Of a DNA stretch of 64,000 nt, positions 12,201 through 21,923 are shown piece by piece. This stretch comes from Panopea generosa (lineage: Eukaryota; Mollusca; Bivalvia; Adapedonta; Hiatellidae): assembly GCA_029582155.1 (NCBI GenBank), contig CM055901.1, forward strand, positions 5,684,874 through 5,748,873. The letters run 5' to 3'. The translations under genes were made by a program, and so were the position numbers. A model generated the notes under the pieces. The model was given only the letters and a program-made list of their open reading frames with translations, had not been told where the DNA came from and made no database searches. How positions within the stretch are numbered: position 1 is the stretch's first letter; each line of letters begins with the position of its first letter.

Positions 12201-14177
12201 CTGTTACAGAAGACTGAATATAAATTTCATATATACTGTATCAGAAGAAATGTTTCGGTAAATCTGATGAACACAGTGTGTATGTTATTATATCCGTTAA
12301 CCTAAGTGAACTGGCAAACTTTCAACATCCGCTAAATCATTATCGTTAGTTCCAAACTTCATTTTTAAAATAGACCACAAAGACATAATATATTAACCAT
12401 AAATGTATATATCTTACAGCGATGAACCACGCGATACTTGTTATAGAAATGTTCCTTCTGTCTCTCCTTGCGAGAAAGGGCTACCGCGTGGAGGAAACCC
12501 ACTCTCCAGAAATCGACAAAGAGGAGGGGGGTTTCGAGAACGTCGTCACCACACAAGATGAAAATAATCTTGGAATGAAAGTAAGACATGTTGATAAAGG
12601 TGTATAACCACCATTGATATTCTTTTAATCTTTCTTTTTCTACAAAGAAAAATTCATATTTACATAGTTGCTATTCAGATAAAATATCAATTGAAGAAAG
12701 GAAAGGAAACTTTGTTGTTGGTGAACATTTACAGTGCCAAGATATCGTAAAAATAGACATCAATATCAATTGTATTACCGAATTCTGATTATGCTCATTG
12801 TGTGTACACAAGTGACCCAAATGGAATTAGATTTCTAAAATAATGTATGCATACTCACCCCATCACCATTTTTCTTTTATTTGCTTGATTTCTTTTCTAT
12901 GTTCATAATTGGAACATGACTTTGCTTTTAAAATGTATTGATTTTACTAATTATGCCAATCAAGCAAAAACAAAACTGCTCATAACAACGAACAAAATTT
13001 ATTTTTAGTTAAAAAGAAACAATGTTTATTTATGGATGCAATAATGCGGTATTATGTTTGGTTGTTTTAAACATCTAACCAAATGCTCAAGGTGCCGTCT
13101 GGGTCTGCAGCTTTACTGTATACTTATTTTATCTGTTTATACGGTTTATTAATCTGACAATGAAACTTTCCGTACTTTTAGAACTTTTTGTATAGTCTAC
13201 CCCAGAACCTGATATCTCCCGAATCACGTCTACCCCAGAACCTGATATCTCCCGAATCACGTCTACCCCAGAACCTGATATCTCCTGAATCACGTCTACC
13301 CCAGAACCTGATATCTCCTGAATCACGTCTACCCCAGAACCTGATTTCTCCTGAATCACGTCTACCCCAGAACCTGATATCTCCTGAATCACGTCTACCC
13401 CAGAACCTGATATCTCCCGAATCAAGTCTACCCCAGAACCTGATATCTCCTGAATCACGTCTACCCCAGAACCTGATTTCTCCCAAATCACGTCTACCCC
13501 AGAACCTGATTTCTCCTGAATCACGTCTACCCCAGAACCTGATATCTCCTGAATCACGTCTACCCCAGAACCTGATTTCTCCCAAATCACGTCTACCCCA
13601 GAACCTGATATCTCCTGAATCACGTCTACCCCAGAACCTGATTTCTCCCAAATCATGTCTACCCCAGAACCTGATATCTCCCAAATCATGTCTACCCCAG
13701 AACCTGATATCTCCCGAATCAAGTCTATCCCCAGAACCTGATATCTCCCGAATCACGCCTATCCTAGAACCTGATATCTCCCGAATCACGTCTATCCCAG
13801 AACCTGATATCTCCTGAATCACGTCTACCCCAGAACCTGATATCTCCCGAATCAGGTCTCTTACCCCCCAATGAAACATCAGAGAAGTATATGATGGTCC
13901 CCCAATTCATAGCAATTGAACGCTTACTAAACTGTGACATCATTCAAACTTTCATTTGCAGCAACTGACCAATCAATGTACTCAAATGTGGCTTCTCAAA
14001 CATTGCTTTTTAACGGACCCAGATTACATTGTGTGTTTAGTGTACATCTATATTCCTATATTGAAGCGTAGTTTATAAAACCAGCATGTAAAGTAACATA
14101 TATTCATGGGAACATTGTACGATTGGTTTGTTAAAAAACATCTACCTGTGAATATTTTTACATATTTATTTCAGTGA
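3102..14177 (+). CDS. SLC51A: Organic solute transporter alpha-like gene, copy 1 (first exon not found)
   Basis: Spliced coding segments: 3102-3265, 4315-4388, 8603-8764, 10080-10191, 10695-10947, 12420-12580, then stop TGA at 14175-14177. All junctions are AG/GT and phases 0, 2, 2, 0, 1, 0 keep the frame open. The product is a polytopic membrane protein with seven predicted helices: one each in exons A, B, C, D and F, and two in exon E. A run of seven cysteines after PP in exon C and MNHAILVIEMFLLSLLARKG in exon F match the Ostalpha family. In vertebrates Ostalpha pairs with Ostbeta to export bile acids and steroid conjugates by facilitated diffusion; the ligand here is unknown. The expected extracellular N-terminus is missing: exon A starts in phase 1 and no matching upstream exon was seen. 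The introns are loaded with tandem arrays (53-bp, 30-bp, 33-bp) and transposons. A TMEM184-like protein is a less likely alternative, because the Cys motif and C-terminal length fit Ostalpha better. Confidence 0.9.
3489..3735 (+). mobile_element. tRNA-Leu-headed SINE in intron A-B of copy 1
   Basis: The head contains GGCTGAGTGGTCTAAGACG (A-box region) and GTAGGTTCGAGTCCCGGTCG (B-box region), spaced as in a long-variable-arm tRNA such as tRNA-Leu. The body then runs past an A-run into non-tRNA sequence shared with 63004-63240 and 63353-63595, for example GATATGCCATAT. The acceptor stem does not pair well and the sequence continues into a body, so this is a SINE rather than a tRNA gene. Confidence 0.75.
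4315..4388 (+). CDS. SLC51A: Ostalpha copy 1, exon B (TM2)
   Basis: A 74-nt exon between TATTGCAG and CATG/GTAAGT. It enters in phase 0 and leaves two bases of a split codon (TG+T, Cys). It encodes helix 2, LIGILSLLSILVPTCTILVD and following residues. 22 of its 24 complete codons match copy 2, making it the most conserved exon of the pair. Confidence 0.93.
4472..8375 (+). repeat. 53-bp satellite array filling intron B-C of copy 1, about 70 units
   Basis: About 3.9 kb of head-to-tail units, mostly 53 bp, with 56-bp variants where GGCGGTGA becomes GGCGGCGGTGA. Unit landmarks in order are GAGGTAAGTGGTCGTTAG, GAGCGAGGCTCTAACCC and AATACCTCGGCGGTGA. Variant units (CTTTATTAGAGCG, CACAAACCCAGTA, CAGCGGTAAAAGG) recur in a fixed order, giving a higher-order period of 711-752 bp in the left two thirds; the right end is more uniform. 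Most units carry GAG/GTAAGT, an excellent 5' splice-site consensus, in the sense orientation of the host gene. It starts about 84 bp after the exon B donor and ends about 230 bp before exon C. Confidence 0.95.
8603..8764 (+). CDS. SLC51A: Ostalpha copy 1, exon C (TM3 and poly-Cys motif)
   Basis: A 162-nt exon between ATGTTGCAG and CAGA/GTACGT, entering and leaving in phase 2. It encodes helix 3, then IDYFGGDAKIIEAMKDD, then PP followed by seven consecutive Cys. The FGG and PP-poly-Cys signatures are diagnostic of Ostalpha, where this cysteine cluster is reported to be lipid-modified. Confidence 0.94.
9645..10046 (+). repeat. 30/37-bp minisatellite in intron C-D of copy 1
   Basis: About 12 units of AGACGATTGCTAGAGTAATA followed by CGTATCTATG. 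Some units add TTACCAC to make 37 bp. The core CACAGACGATT..TACGT is shared with the much larger 23-bp array at the same intron position in copy 2. The 30-bp unit is divisible by three, which produces a spurious repetitive open frame at 9703-9900. Confidence 0.9.
10080..10191 (+). CDS. SLC51A: Ostalpha copy 1, exon D (TM4)
   Basis: A 112-nt exon between TTTTTACAG and GACGTG/GTATGT. Its first base completes a Glu codon started in exon C and it ends in phase 0. It encodes RSLLYIKLCALQVAVVRPVV, then LFIAAVLWTDGKYEADV. The aromatic-DG-Y motif at the helix end matches the equivalent position in vertebrate Ostalpha. Confidence 0.92.
10695..10947 (+). CDS. SLC51A: Ostalpha copy 1, exon E (TM5-TM6)
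   Basis: A 253-nt exon between GTTTTCAG and GAATG/GTAATT, phase 0 in and phase 1 out. It encodes helix 5 (SAYLYISVISGISTVVSMYG..), a basic loop with RGTRLRLQHY, helix 6 (LQITIILLNLQNIIFNLLG) and a loop IPECIGSRGPKVRTN. Reading frame, exon length and loop sequence are closely conserved with copy 2. Confidence 0.93.
11270..11745 (-). mobile_element. MITE-like dispersed repeat, about 465 bp, in intron E-F of copy 1
   Basis: The reverse complement of the repeat seen at 26410-26875 and, with an internal deletion, at 32115-32500. Landmarks are CCACCATTGCAAAAAGG at one end, the palindromic GGAAGTGCTTCC beside it, and AAAAATCAATGGTGG at the other end. CCACCATTG and CAATGGTGG form short terminal inverted repeats. 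Any open frame inside, such as 11365-11601, is incidental. Confidence 0.82.
12420..12580 (+). CDS. SLC51A: Ostalpha copy 1, exon F (TM7 and cytoplasmic tail)
   Basis: A 161-nt exon between ATCTTACAG and ATGAAA/GTAAGA. It encodes MNHAILVIEMFLLSLLARKG (helix 7 and the following basic turn) and a tail ending QDENNLGMK. Reading through the donor would add nine codons to a stop at 12605-12607. The donor, the matching donor in copy 2 and a conserved downstream acceptor argue for splicing here, giving a tail the same length as copy 2. Confidence 0.88.
13195..13862 (+). repeat. 33-bp minisatellite in the last intron of copy 1, about 20 units
   Basis: Units read CACGTCTACCCCAGAACCTG then ATATCTCCTGAAT, with a few point variants (ATTTCTCC, CCCGAAT, CCCAAAT). 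Because 33 is a multiple of three and units rarely change length, open frames of 197-233 codons exist on both strands. These are artefacts of the array. Copy 2 has no array in the corresponding intron. Confidence 0.93.
13904..14020 (-). repeat. Intronic segment inverted relative to copy 2
   Basis: The plus strand here (AATTCATAGCAATTGAACGC .. CAACTGACCAATCAA .. TTTAACGGACCCAG) matches the reverse complement of 45941-46046 over about 115 bp with scattered substitutions. Both lie in the last intron of their gene copy. Either a short transposon inserted in opposite orientations or a local inversion happened after duplication. It carries a CCAAT-box-like ACCAATCA and, in copy 2, TGACGTCA. Confidence 0.75.
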
Positions 14178-14345
14178 CAAAATGAATAGATGAAGAAGGC
14201 ATACCATGACTGTTAGAATATCAATTTGCTGTAGCATAACATCATCTTAACGTTGTCTTCCGTCGCTTCTTTCTCCCATTGGCACTGTTAGAACAAAATC
14301 GAATCACATCGCTTGACTTTAACAATAATTGTGGCAACACTAAGA
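14175..14345 (+). other. SLC51A: Ostalpha copy 1, terminal exon: stop codon plus 3' UTR
   Basis: The acceptor TTTATTTCAG is followed directly by TGA in the frame left by exon F. The next 170 bp align with 46737-46910 in copy 2 (shared CCATGACT, TGTGGCAA/TGTGCGGCAA, CTAAGAA), whereas the intron between does not. The 3' boundary is approximate. Where copy 2 has AATAAA, this copy has AACAAA at about 14292. Confidence 0.75.
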
Positions 14346-14544
14346 AACATGTTGGTAGACGCAGTTTGGAGATCGTGAGAACATTAGATGCTTTGAGTAA
14401 TGTTATTGTACAAACTGAAACAATGGGATAGTGTAAAGCATAACTAGTGATATTATTATACGTTCACGTGTTTATATCGTCAAGTTCAAATATAGGTATT
14501 ATGTAAGATAAATATGCCAATATTATACTTTAAGTGTAAAACAA

Positions 14545-15125
14545 ACGAGTAACACACACGATACTATGATACAAACGTGTAAGCTATATGACAGCATTAT
14601 ACTTGTATGTCAACACGATACTTTGATACAAACGTGTAAGCTATATGACATCATTATACTTGTAAGTTGTATGTCAACACGATACTTTTATACAAACGTG
14701 TAAGCTATATGACAACATTATACTTGTCAGTTGTATGTCAACACCATACTTTTATACAAACGTGTAAGCTATATGACAACATTATACTTGTCAGTTGTAT
14801 GTCAACACGATACTTTTATACAAACGTGTAAGCTGTATGACAACATTATACTTGTCAGTTGTATGTCAACACGATACTTTTATACAAACGTGTAAGCTGT
14901 ATGACAACATTATACTTGTCAGTTGTATGTCAACACGATACTTTTATACAAACGTGTAAGCTGTATGACAACATTATACTTGTCAGTTGTATGTCAACAC
15001 GATACTTTTATACAAACGTGTAAGCTATATGACAACATTATACTTGTCAGTTGTATGTCAACACGATACTTTTATACAAACGTGTAAGCTATATGACAAA
15101 ATTATATTTGTCAGTTAAATGTCAA
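14545..15125 (+). repeat. 64-bp minisatellite downstream of copy 1, about 9 units
   Basis: The unit carries GTCAACACGATACTTTTATA, CAAACGTGTAAGCTATATGA and CAACATTATACTTGTCAGTT. Each 64-bp unit looks like a dimer of two diverged roughly 32-bp halves. The flank at 15120-15230 (GTCAACATGATACTG, AATGCAAACTT) matches the 38-bp family downstream of copy 2, so the two arrays are positional homologues. Confidence 0.9.
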
Positions 15126-15630
15126 CATGACATTGTAGTTCAAACCTGAAACATGTGTATCAACATGATACTGTAATACTAACAAAAGGCTGTATATCAA
15201 AATAATACTGTAATGCAAACTTATTTTGTTACTTAACCTTTTGATATTCAATAAATAACAAGTATAGTGTTTTAATTATGTTCTGAACATTTATAAGGAC
15301 AATGTCAGGGTAAATGGACAACTAAATAACAAGGATATACAACAACTGCGAGGTTTAAATTGTTATTTGTAATTATATACAAAATGTATAAATATTGTAA
15401 TAATTTCAGAAATGATACCACCTGTACCAAAATTGTATTCACCACGGAATGTTTAGCTGTGATAAGATTGATTTTGTTTGTTGTAGTTAACATATCGGTA
15501 ATAAAGATATAACTTACAATTATGTTGCTCCTCTTTTATCCAATTATATTTTTGTTAGCGTTTCTGGGAACTATATGTGTTTATTTAAGATTTATTTCTA
15601 TCGTAGATCATGCCTGCAATAAAATTAACA
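15126..15630. other. AT-rich spacer between two arrays
   Basis: Degenerate remnants of the upstream array run to about 15230, followed by AT-rich sequence with an AATAAA at about 15250. No gene recognised. Confidence 0.5.
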
Positions 15631-15639
15631 AATGCATAC

Positions 15640-17325
15640 ATCTGTAACATGCCCATTTTGAAATACATCAACATACCAATCGTGCAATACTTCAACATAA
15701 CAATCGTGCAATACCTCAATATAACAATCGTGCAATACTTCAACATAACAATCGTGCAATACTTCAACATAACAATCGTGCAATACTTCAACATAAGAAA
15801 TGTGCAATACTTCAACATAACACATGTACTGTACTTCAACATAACAAATGTACAATACTTCAACATAATAACAGGGCAATATTTCAACATAACAAATGTG
15901 TTGTAATTCAACATAACAAATGTGCTGTAAATCAGCATAACAATCGTGCAATACTTCAACATAACAAATGTGCTGTACATCAACATAACAAATGTGCAAT
16001 ACTTCAACATAATAACAGGGAAATACTTCAACATAACAAATGTGCTGTACATCAACATAACAACCGTGCAATACTTCAACATAATAACAGGGCAATACAT
16101 TAACATAACAAATGTGCTGTACTTCAACATAATAACCGGGCAATACTTCAACATAACAAACGTGCAATACTTCAACATAATAACAGGGAAATACTTCAAC
16201 ATAACAAATGTGCTGTACATCAACATAATAACCGTGCAATACTTCAACATAATAACAGGGCAATACATCAGCATAACAAATGTGCTGTACTTCAACATAA
16301 AATATGTGCTGTACTTCAACATAAGAAATGTGCAATACTTCAACATAAGAAATGTGCAATACCTCAACATAACAAATGTGCAATACTTCAACATTACAAA
16401 TGTGCAATACCTGAACATAACAAATGTGCAGTACTTCATCATAACAAATGTGCTGTACTTCATCATAACAAATGTGCAATATTTCAACAAAACACATGTG
16501 GAATACTTCAACATAACTAATGTGCATTACTTCAACATAACAAATGTGCTGTACTTCAACATAACAAATGTGCTGTACTTCAACATAACAAATGTGCAAT
16601 ACTTCAACATAACAAATGTGCTGTACTTCAACATAACAAATGTGCTGTACTTCAACATAACAAATGTGCAATTCTTCAACATAACAAATATGCAGTACTT
16701 CAACATAACAAAAGTGCTGTACTTCAACATAACAAATGTGCAATACTTCAACATAACAAATGTGCAATACTTCAACATAACAAATGTGCTGTACTTCAAC
16801 ATAACAAATGTGCAATACCTCAACATAACAAATGTGCAGTACTTCAACATAACAAATGTGCTGTACTTCATCATAACAAATGTGCAATACTTCAACATAA
16901 CAAATGTGCTGTATTTCAACATAACAAATGTGCTGTACTTCAACATAACAACCGTGCAATACTTCAACATAACAAATGTGCTGTACTTCAACATAACAAA
17001 TGTGCAATACTTCAACATAACAAATGTGCTCTACTTCGACATAACAAATGTGCTGTACTTCAACATAACAAATGTGCAGTACTTCAACATAACAAATGTG
17101 CAATACTTTAACATAACAAATGTGCTGTACTTCAACATAACAAATGTGCAATACTTCAACATAACAAATGTGCTCTACTTCAACATAACAACCGTGCAAT
17201 ACTTCAACATAACAAATGTGCTGTACTTCAACATAACAAATGTGCAATACTTTAACATAACAAATGTGCTGTACTTCAACATAACAAATGTGCTGTACTT
17301 CAACATAACAAATGTGCAGTTTGAA
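15640..17325 (+). repeat. 24-bp satellite downstream of copy 1, about 70 units
   Basis: Unit AATACTTCAACATAACAAAT then GTGC, with ACCG, TCGT and CAGG variants. The unit is 8 codons long, so a 527-codon plus frame and a 569-codon minus frame stay open through the array; their peptides simply repeat YFNITNVQ or VEVLHICY. I treat both as non-coding. A related array with CAACGTAACAACCGTGC units follows copy 2 in the same relative place. Confidence 0.95.
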
Positions 17326-17329
17326 TTTT

Positions 17330-17570
17330 GTCAATCAATATGTTTTCATCATATTGATCATTTCAACATAATTTGGCAAAACAAAAAAAGTATCCTAAAC
17401 AGTACATTTATTTTCTTTATTTTTTTTATTTTTCAATTTTGTTTTCCAATCGTTCGATCTATATTTAAAAAAAAAATTCTGTTGTTCGTCCATGTATTTA
17501 TATATGATTATAAGTCACCTGTATGTTAGGTATACATTATACGACCATGTGTTTAATTAATGTTTACAAA
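17330..17570 (+). other. End of duplicated segment, copy 1 side
   Basis: The sequence after the 24-bp array (TCGTTCGATCT.. TGTTCGTCCATGTATTTA.. TGTTAGGTATACATTATA) matches 54755-54930 after the corresponding array of copy 2. Similarity fades beyond, placing the right edge of the duplicated unit near 17570. Confidence 0.65.
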
Positions 17571-17639
17571 GATTATGATATGCTGAACCCATAACAAGGA
17601 AAATATTTTGAGTACTTTTCTATACCCCTAATAACCTTT

Positions 17640-19290
17640 TGCAAAAGCTTAGATGTGATCTTACCACGTAAGTGCCTTTAGTTAACCCCTCAACCTCGCT
17701 AGAACAAATAAATATTTGCGTAATAAGTTTATCATATAATTCCAATGTGTATTTTAGAGCTTTAAGCGCTTGGCGTTTGACAGCATTTTATCCGTGTATT
17801 AATCGAACCACCTGTTGTAAAAACAATACCTAAATACTTGAACATATTTATAATTTCGAATTCTGTATCATTGTAATAAAATCTAAGACTGTTTACTATC
17901 CTCTCGCCTTTTTCTAATATCACAATTTTTGTGTTCTTGTTGTTTACAGTTAACTTCCATCTTTGGCAATATTCGGCTAAAATGTTTAATGATTACTGAA
18001 TTACTTCAGGTGATTTTGCAAACACAATTATATCGTCTGCATATAAAAGCAAACAAATATAAATCATGACCAAATGTATACCTTTAACCACATTTATATT
18101 TAATTCCTCCCTCAGGTCATTGAGATAATGCTAAATAAAAACGGAGATGGACACTCTCCCTGTCGTACACCAAGAAAGCAAGTAAAATCGTTGCTTAACG
18201 TATTAAATTAACTTACTTTAGACTTAACACAAGCATACACAGATTCAATTACATTTAACAAATCCCCCCTTCCCTCTTACCCCAAATTTAATTAATTTAC
18301 ACCAAATCGAACGCCTTCGTGAACTCGATAAAAGCACAGTACAATTTGTTTTTTTCTGGTTTAAAGTATGTGGAATAACGCAAAGATGTTATCAACGGTA
18401 CTCATTCCTGAAACCAGCCTGCGTCTCGATATAAACATAACGTTTAGCCCAGCATATTAGACGGTTGTTTAAAATTCTAGAAAATAATGAACCCAATGTA
18501 CTGAGAACTGTTATTCGTCTATAATTGCCTGGCTCAGCTGTATCCCCGCTTTTAAATATTGGCACTAAGTGACACTCAATCCAACTTTTTGGGAAGTAAA
18601 CCCCGTGATAAACAAGCATTAAGTAGATTATATACTTGAATTCGGTTGTAAAGCATTTGATCCATGTTTGAAAAATTATTTTATATAAAAATCTGGTCCC
18701 CCGCTGCAATTATTACGGAGTTTTTAAATTGAGTTGGAGAGTTCATCATGCGTGATTTCAACGTCCAACTCTTGAAACATTATTTGTGTTTCGCTGTTAA
18801 GGTTCCTTTCATCGAACAAAATAGCATCTTCGTCGGCTTGATAAAAAACACTCGGGTTTGTTAATAGACTTAAAATATTTGGCAAATTTCTCAGCTGACA
18901 CATTATTTGAGTTGGCGCTTTTGTTAAACCTTTAAGCATTTTCCAGTATTCTTTAGCATTTGATAATCTTGTGTTTAACGGTTTATAGGTTTTATCTTTA
19001 CGCTGTTCATAGCGCTTTTTCCTTTATATATGATTATAATTAGATAGTGATTGGCTCATATTTATTCTATTTATATCTGATATGTTTTTGCGATAAAGGT
19101 TTAAATGACTAAGAAAGTATTCCTTGAATCTCTGTATTCCTCATCAAACCACAGTTTGCGGCAATCAAAATTGTTTTCTCGTACTCCATTTTTTTAAGTT
19201 CGTTTGAAAAGAGGTGAGCACACGTCCTCCATAATATTTCCGAATTTTTTTATGTCATGTGGGACTATTTCAGACATCCCACTGGCTTAT
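17640..19290 (-). mobile_element. LINE fragment with reverse transcriptase (L1-like or Jockey-like), decayed
   Basis: Read on the minus strand, the pieces appear in order. They are a linker with LWFDEEY and AKEYWKMLKG (about 19150-18900), the RT fingers with PKSWIECHLVPIFKSGD and GNYRRITVLS (18600-18480), ETQAGFR (about 18420), CFLGVRQGEC (about 18175), the catalytic LLYADDI (codons 18032-18043) and a thumb region with FKYLGIVFTTGGS (about 17790). Several stops and frameshifts separate the pieces, for example a stop between ORF segments at about 18390 and 18720. The 5' endonuclease and 3' end are absent. It may be the RT half of the element whose ORF1 and endonuclease lie at 26960-29400. Confidence 0.88.
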
Positions 19291-19299
19291 CGAGAGCAG

Positions 19300-20570
19300 T
19301 TATCCCCCTTGATATCGGCGGTTTTTATTACTTACCTGGCTAAACCGTGATATTTGGTTAACATAGAAACATATAGGAGCAATTTAATTTTATCGTTATA
19401 ACTTTTTCATTATTAAATTGCCGGCCTATTACATGGTTTAGCCATTAAGTTAAAAATGTAACCTTTATTATGATAGGATAAAAAATTAAAATAAGTTTAT
19501 GTCTTCTTGCTTCCTTTTTTAATTTTATAACAGCATATATGCTCCTTATATGCTCTATATAAAAATTACTCTAAACACGTGTTCGGCCACTTTTTATGTC
19601 TTATAAACCTTAGTTGTATTTTTTTGCTAACCTATTACAACGTATACATTTATTGCAAATGGAATTCTCTTTACGATGATATTTAGATATAGAAAATATA
19701 ATAATTGCATCTTGCTTCCATTTTGATTTAAAAATGAGACAAAATGTAATTCTGATTTATTTTCTGTATGTTCAATACAGCGTACTATTGTACCCAATAC
19801 AGCATATCACTGTACCCAATTAAATACAGCACGTATGTCGCTATATCAGCCGGTAGATGTTGGTCAGTCCCGACATGTTTATATACACATGGTGATATTG
19901 CAAGTTATGTGTAGTTTTAAAGGTACTGAGATGACTTCATTTAGTTTAGTTATCCGTTCTGAAATAGATATTTTAACTGCAAACCAATATCAAATGTTTA
20001 TAAATATTACACTATATTGAACTTAAACGTTTTCTTAAGATCAGTAAAGTAATATGTAAATCTAATAGTCATTTACAACAACAAAAACAGAGCCCTTTCC
20101 CCCCGCCTGTCTGTATTTTCAAATCTCAAACAATGGAATAAGCCAGTGTTTATTTATGATATTAATTTACGACTACCCCTGCCCAGAGGCAAAACTTTTA
20201 TTGGTGGTAATAATATAATTTGCTAGGATGTAGTTGAGTAATTATATTTCAACACAAGTTTGTTTGTTATTTTTTTAAAATTAGCTATTTGATTTAACAT
20301 AGATATTCAGATAAATTGATAACAAATTCAAATTTTATGAACAAATAATAGAACGGGAGGAAAAATGTTAGCGGTTTTCAAAATTGTGTATTTCTCAATT
20401 ATGCGATGGCTTTATTAATGAAATGTATCGGCGATAATTCTTTAAACAACTTAATATTTTTTTAACTTATGTGCAGTTTTAAGTTTAATTTTTTCAAAAA
20501 TAGATCCTCTCGTATATTGAAGTGGTATGCGAAAAATATTAATCTGTTGTAACAACATAACCTTATGATA
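19300..20570. other. AT-rich sequence, no gene recognised
   Basis: No protein-like frame and no tandem array seen. A degraded piece resembling the 465-bp repeat (GTTTATTTATGATATTAATT, CGACTACCCCTGCCC) may lie at 20150-20210. Confidence 0.45.
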
Positions 20571-20693
20571 TTATAATGACACCTGGAAAATCCGGCTTCA
20601 TTCCAAAACGCCTATGGAGAAAACGGCCCCAAGATTATCCGGCCCCTGGAGAATCCGGGTCCATTTAGCATGGTCCATCCGGCCCTACATTTT

Positions 20694-21923
20694 TATTTTT
20701 TATAGCATATAAGGGCTATTTATCATAAACAATATATACATAAAATGTATATGATTACATTAAAATATTTATGAAATACACATAAACACGGTAAACTTGA
20801 TAATTTGTGTTGCACATTGTACAAACAAATCAACAGTTTGTTCATACATCACAATTATTGAAACTGTGGAAATGTAACATTGGAAAGCAATTTGCTTTTG
20901 ATTTTGTAAGATATTATACAACAAAAACAACAACATTTACTTCAATTAATAACAGGCTACACAAAGGTAACAACGTGATTCATTTTGTTTAACATATATG
21001 TTGGTATTTATCAAGGGGATAAATATCCACCATTTTTAACATACTATAGATGATGGCAGATCAATACTTTTTTTAATTATGCATGTGTAAATAAAGAATA
21101 GTTGTATTAATCTACGTTGATAATGAATACAGTAATATATTTGCCTTTGACAAAAACACACATCATTTAAACATAAAACTACATTTTCATCAAGAGATAT
21201 TGCATACAAACTTTAAATACGAAGTTTAGGTACACTATCTAAACTGCACACCTTTAAAATACTCGTATCAAATATAATCTATTCTGTTCTTTGTGTCCAC
21301 GATCATCTCATCTTATCAAATAGCTAGTTATCAACATCACATTTTGAATTAGTTTTTCAACGTACAACACTTATTGAATAACGTATGCTCATACACACAC
21401 TACAAATATTTGCACAGTAGGGTTAAGTTGTGTCTCATGGCATTTTGAATCGTTAACATTACATACCCAAATCACGCGACTGTCTGCTGAACATTGAACT
21501 AAATGTCTATTAAACAGAGAGCTATTATGATACTACACGATATGGAAAAATACCCGATATTTTTTCTATCATATTGACAGAAAGACGAAATTCAAATACG
21601 ATTGACAATTTTGTATCAGATTACCACAAATATACAAAATAGAATGCACTTCAATCATTTAAAAATATCTTTCAAAACTAAAGACGCATTTAAAGGTTTG
21701 CATAAATACATGCTATTTTACAAACCAACCTAACTCAACTTAAACTATATACAGTTTCTCGTCATCATATACATATATATACATATATATTAACAAATAT
21801 TGACAGGTATGTTTTTAACTTTAAATTGATCTCTGTAATAAAAGATGTTACAGTAATTTCATAAAAATTATTAATATTGTGTCATCAACAAAAATCATGA
21901 GAATGATCATAATAAAGCACATT
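20694..21923. other. Interior of the inverted-repeat block, no gene recognised
   Basis: AT-rich sequence with a small TATATACATATATATACA run at about 21765-21790. The open frame at 20807-20992 lacks protein-like features. Confidence 0.45.

Noticed and set aside
12581-12607. C-terminal extension of transporter copy 1 as the only reading
   Set aside because: The GTAAGA donor at 12581 and the TTTATTTCAG/TGA acceptor are conserved with copy 2, so splicing is preferred. The extension is kept as a possible intron-retention isoform.
13129-13879. Open frames of 197-233 codons on both strands
   Set aside because: Products of the 33-bp minisatellite inside the last intron of transporter copy 1; the 11-residue repeats have no independent gene signals.
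15585-17529. Open frames of 309, 527 and 569 codons across the 24-bp array
   Set aside because: They exist in several frames and on both strands, with peptides repeating every 8 residues. A 24-bp period explains them without any coding function.
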